Origin: Nitrospirota bacterium
GTDB lineage: Bacteria; Nitrospirota; Leptospirillia; Leptospirillales; Leptospirillaceae
Length of the DNA: 52,580 nt
Assembly: GCA_021801345.1 (NCBI GenBank)
Contig: JAJYYA010000037.1
Span: 1 to 52,580 of the forward strand
Reading direction: 5' to 3'
The notes under the pieces were generated by a model that made no database searches, had not been told where the DNA came from, and saw only the letters and a program-made list of their open reading frames with translations. The stretch's first letter is position 1. Each line of letters begins with the position of its first letter. Shown piece after piece: positions 51,217-52,580 of the stretch. A program made the translations under genes and the position numbers.

Positions 51217-52197
51217 ATGGCGAGCATCCGCAAGCGAGGCGATTATCAGTGGGAGGTTCGGATCCGGAGGCGAGGGCATCCGGTCCAGTCCAAAACTTTC
51301 AACACGAAGATAGACGCGGAAGCTTGGAGTCGTCAAGTCGAGGGGGAGATGGACCGGGGGGTTTTCATCTCAAGAAAAGAGGCTGAAAATACAACGCTTT
51401 CCGAAGCTCTGGACCGGTATGAGCGCGAAGTCTCGTCCACCAAAAAAGGATACCTGCAAGAAAAAAAACGCATTCGAGCCTGGAAGTCTCATCCCTTGGC
51501 GAAACGCTTTCTCGCCTCAATCCAGGGGAAGGATTTCGCTCTTTACCGGGATGAGCGCATCAAATCCGGATCCTCAGCCAATACCGTTAGGCTCGATCTT
51601 GCCGTCATTTCCCATCTCTTCGAGATCGCCCGGAAGGAATGGGGCATGGAAGGACTTCACAATCCGGTCAAATCCATCCGGATGCCTTCCCCTCCGCCTG
51701 GCCGCGATCGTCGCCTTCAACCGGGAGAACAGGAAAAGCTCCTCGAATCCTCCTCAGCAGAAATGAACCATGTGATCCGATTCGCTCTTGAAACCGCCAT
51801 GCGTCGGGGAGAGCTAGCAGGGATGACCTGGGAGATGGTGGACCTCAGGAAACGGACCGTGACAATTCCAGAAACGAAAAACGGCCAGAAGAGAATTGTC
51901 CCCCTGTCTTCTGTAGCCGTGGCAATCCTCAGCGAACGACTGAACACCCGGCGAATCGACGGGAAGGTCTGGAATATCGGACTGGACGCGATCTCTCAGG
52001 ACTTCGCCAAGGCTTGTCAGAAAGCGGGGATCTCGGGGCTTCATTTCCACGATCTCAGGCACGAGGCTACGTCACGCCTTTTTGAGAAGGGTTTTGATAC
52101 GATGGAGGTCAAAACGATCACTGGACACAAGACGCTTCAGATGTTGGCGAGATACACGCATTTGCGGGCAGAGGATTTGGCGGAAAGGTTGAAATGA
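51217..52197 (+). CDS. int: Tyrosine site-specific integrase (tRNA-Leu island)
   Basis: Phage-type integrase, 326 residues. N-terminal ASIRKRGDYQWEVRIRRRGH arm-binding domain, SAM-like domain, then Arg in ALETAMRRGELAGMTWEMVD, HDLRHEATSRLFEKG, His in TGHKTLQML and the nucleophile Tyr in ARYTHLRAEDL. GGAGG precedes the ATG. It reads away from the tRNA into the new island, and its stop overlaps the next ATG by four bases. Not closely similar to the other integrase in this window, so the two islands are separate. Confidence 0.92.
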   Translation: MASIRKRGDYQWEVRIRRRGHPVQSKTFNTKIDAEAWSRQVEGEMDRGVFISRKEAENTTLSEALDRYEREVSSTKKGYLQEKKRIRAWKSHPLAKRFLASIQGKDFALYRDERIKSGSSANTVRLDLAVISHLFEIARKEWGMEGLHNPVKSIRMPSPPPGRDRRLQPGEQEKLLESSSAEMNHVIRFALETAMRRGELAGMTWEMVDLRKRTVTIPETKNGQKRIVPLSSVAVAILSERLNTRRIDGKVWNIGLDAISQDFAKACQKAGISGLHFHDLRHEATSRLFEKGFDTMEVKTITGHKTLQMLARYTHLRAEDLAERLK

Positions 52198-52463
52198 CAG
52201 ACCTTATTTTTGAATCCGTCAATCGCCTCATCCATAAAGAAGAAGATACGGAAGTTATTTATTGTGATCGAGTCATCGATGGTGACAGGGTGTATGCTGA
52301 AATCCAAATCAAAACGTATGACGGTGGAGGGAATCTGACGGTTCTTCGGCCCCGTCGCTATGTTCGGCTGCAAGAAAGCTGGTTGCTCCCAAGAGGAAGC
52401 AAGGTATTCGAGATCGATCTATCGATCATAAAGAAACTCAACGCCATGGAACCGGCGGTCTGA
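52194..52463 (+). CDS. Small protein of unknown function in integrated island
   Basis: Eighty-nine residues with no family I can name. It is coupled to the integrase by an ATGA overlap and lies 18 bases before a methyltransferase gene. Composition is mixed alpha/beta with a basic centre (NLTVLRPRRYVRLQ). The tight packing suggests a real gene co-expressed with its neighbours. Confidence 0.55.
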   Translation: MTDLIFESVNRLIHKEEDTEVIYCDRVIDGDRVYAEIQIKTYDGGGNLTVLRPRRYVRLQESWLLPRGSKVFEIDLSIIKKLNAMEPAV

Positions 52464-52481
52464 ACATAAAAGAGGTGCGCA

Positions 52482-52580
52482 ATGCCACTCCATCCAAACT
52501 CTCTGCACTACGGCGATAACCTCTACGTTCTCCGGAAGCTGGAAGATTTTCCCGATGAATCCATCGATCTGATCTATCTC
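52482..52580 (+). CDS. DNA methyltransferase, N-terminal 33 codons (cut by window)
   Basis: The visible residues HPNSLHYGDNLYVLRKLED and ESIDLIYL match the AdoMet-binding start of beta-class adenine/cytosine-N4 DNA methylases (usual pattern YYGDNLxxLxxLPDxSVDLIYLDPPF). The DPPY/F motif would lie just beyond the window. AGAGG lies nine bases before the ATG at 52482. As cargo beside an integrase it is probably part of a restriction-modification or other defence unit. Confidence 0.75.
   Translation, partial: MPLHPNSLHYGDNLYVLRKLEDFPDESIDLIYL

Overview
The window looks like chromosome of a GC-rich Gram-negative bacterium. It has a Tat translocase, a non-mevalonate isoprenoid pathway, type II fatty-acid synthesis, outer-membrane barrels and lipoproteins. 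Protein style and gene order suggest a Leptospirillum-like member of the Nitrospirota; this is inferred from memory and was not tested by a search. Two tRNA genes carrying adjacent tyrosine integrases split the window into a left mobile region (1-19.7 kb), a conserved core (19.7-51.1 kb) and the start of a second island (51.1 kb to the end).

Left region. It opens with the 3' part of a GLUG/MBG-repeat adhesin and a small secreted protein. Next is a nest of mobile elements: an ISL3-type transposon (about 2785-8616) whose transposase gene is split by a group II intron (4007-8501), whose own reverse transcriptase gene is split by a second group II intron (5474-7708) exactly in the codons after the catalytic YADD motif. 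Removing both introns on paper restores the transposase frame perfectly. It also rejoins the outer reverse transcriptase, apart from one single-base deletion. Then comes a small operon (nucleotidyltransferase-like, metallophosphoesterase, HEPN remnant) cut off by an IS21-family element (9954-13582). This element carries istA, istB and an extra KfrA-like gene between its matching terminal repeats. Its far side truncates a TraB-like conjugation gene. Beyond are TraF, a relaxase, a small accessory gene and a truncated VirB11/TrbB ATPase, i.e. the remains of a conjugative plasmid or ICE. An excisionase/integrase pair abuts tRNA-Ala(CGC).

Core region. purM-purN face a lipoprotein/outer-membrane barrel pair, which ends at a strong terminator. 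From 46.1 kb down to 24.2 kb nearly everything is on the minus strand: radA-tsaB-rimI-ydcH-tatB-tatC, fhs, a large secreted beta-propeller-like protein, uppS-cdsA-dxr-rseP-ispG-proS, then yceD-rpmF-plsX-fabH-fabD-fabG-acpP-fabF-rnc. Many of these genes overlap by 1-11 bases, implying translational coupling of envelope lipid, isoprenoid and fatty-acid synthesis. ProRS lacks the usual editing insertion and has a four-cysteine linker there. To the right are panC-rsmI, a TusA-like protein, an unrecognised 423-residue protein, a DUF374 acyltransferase and an Slp-like lipoprotein.

Right edge. tRNA-Leu(CAA) is followed by a tyrosine integrase, a small unknown gene and the first 33 codons of a DNA methyltransferase, the beginning of another integrated island.
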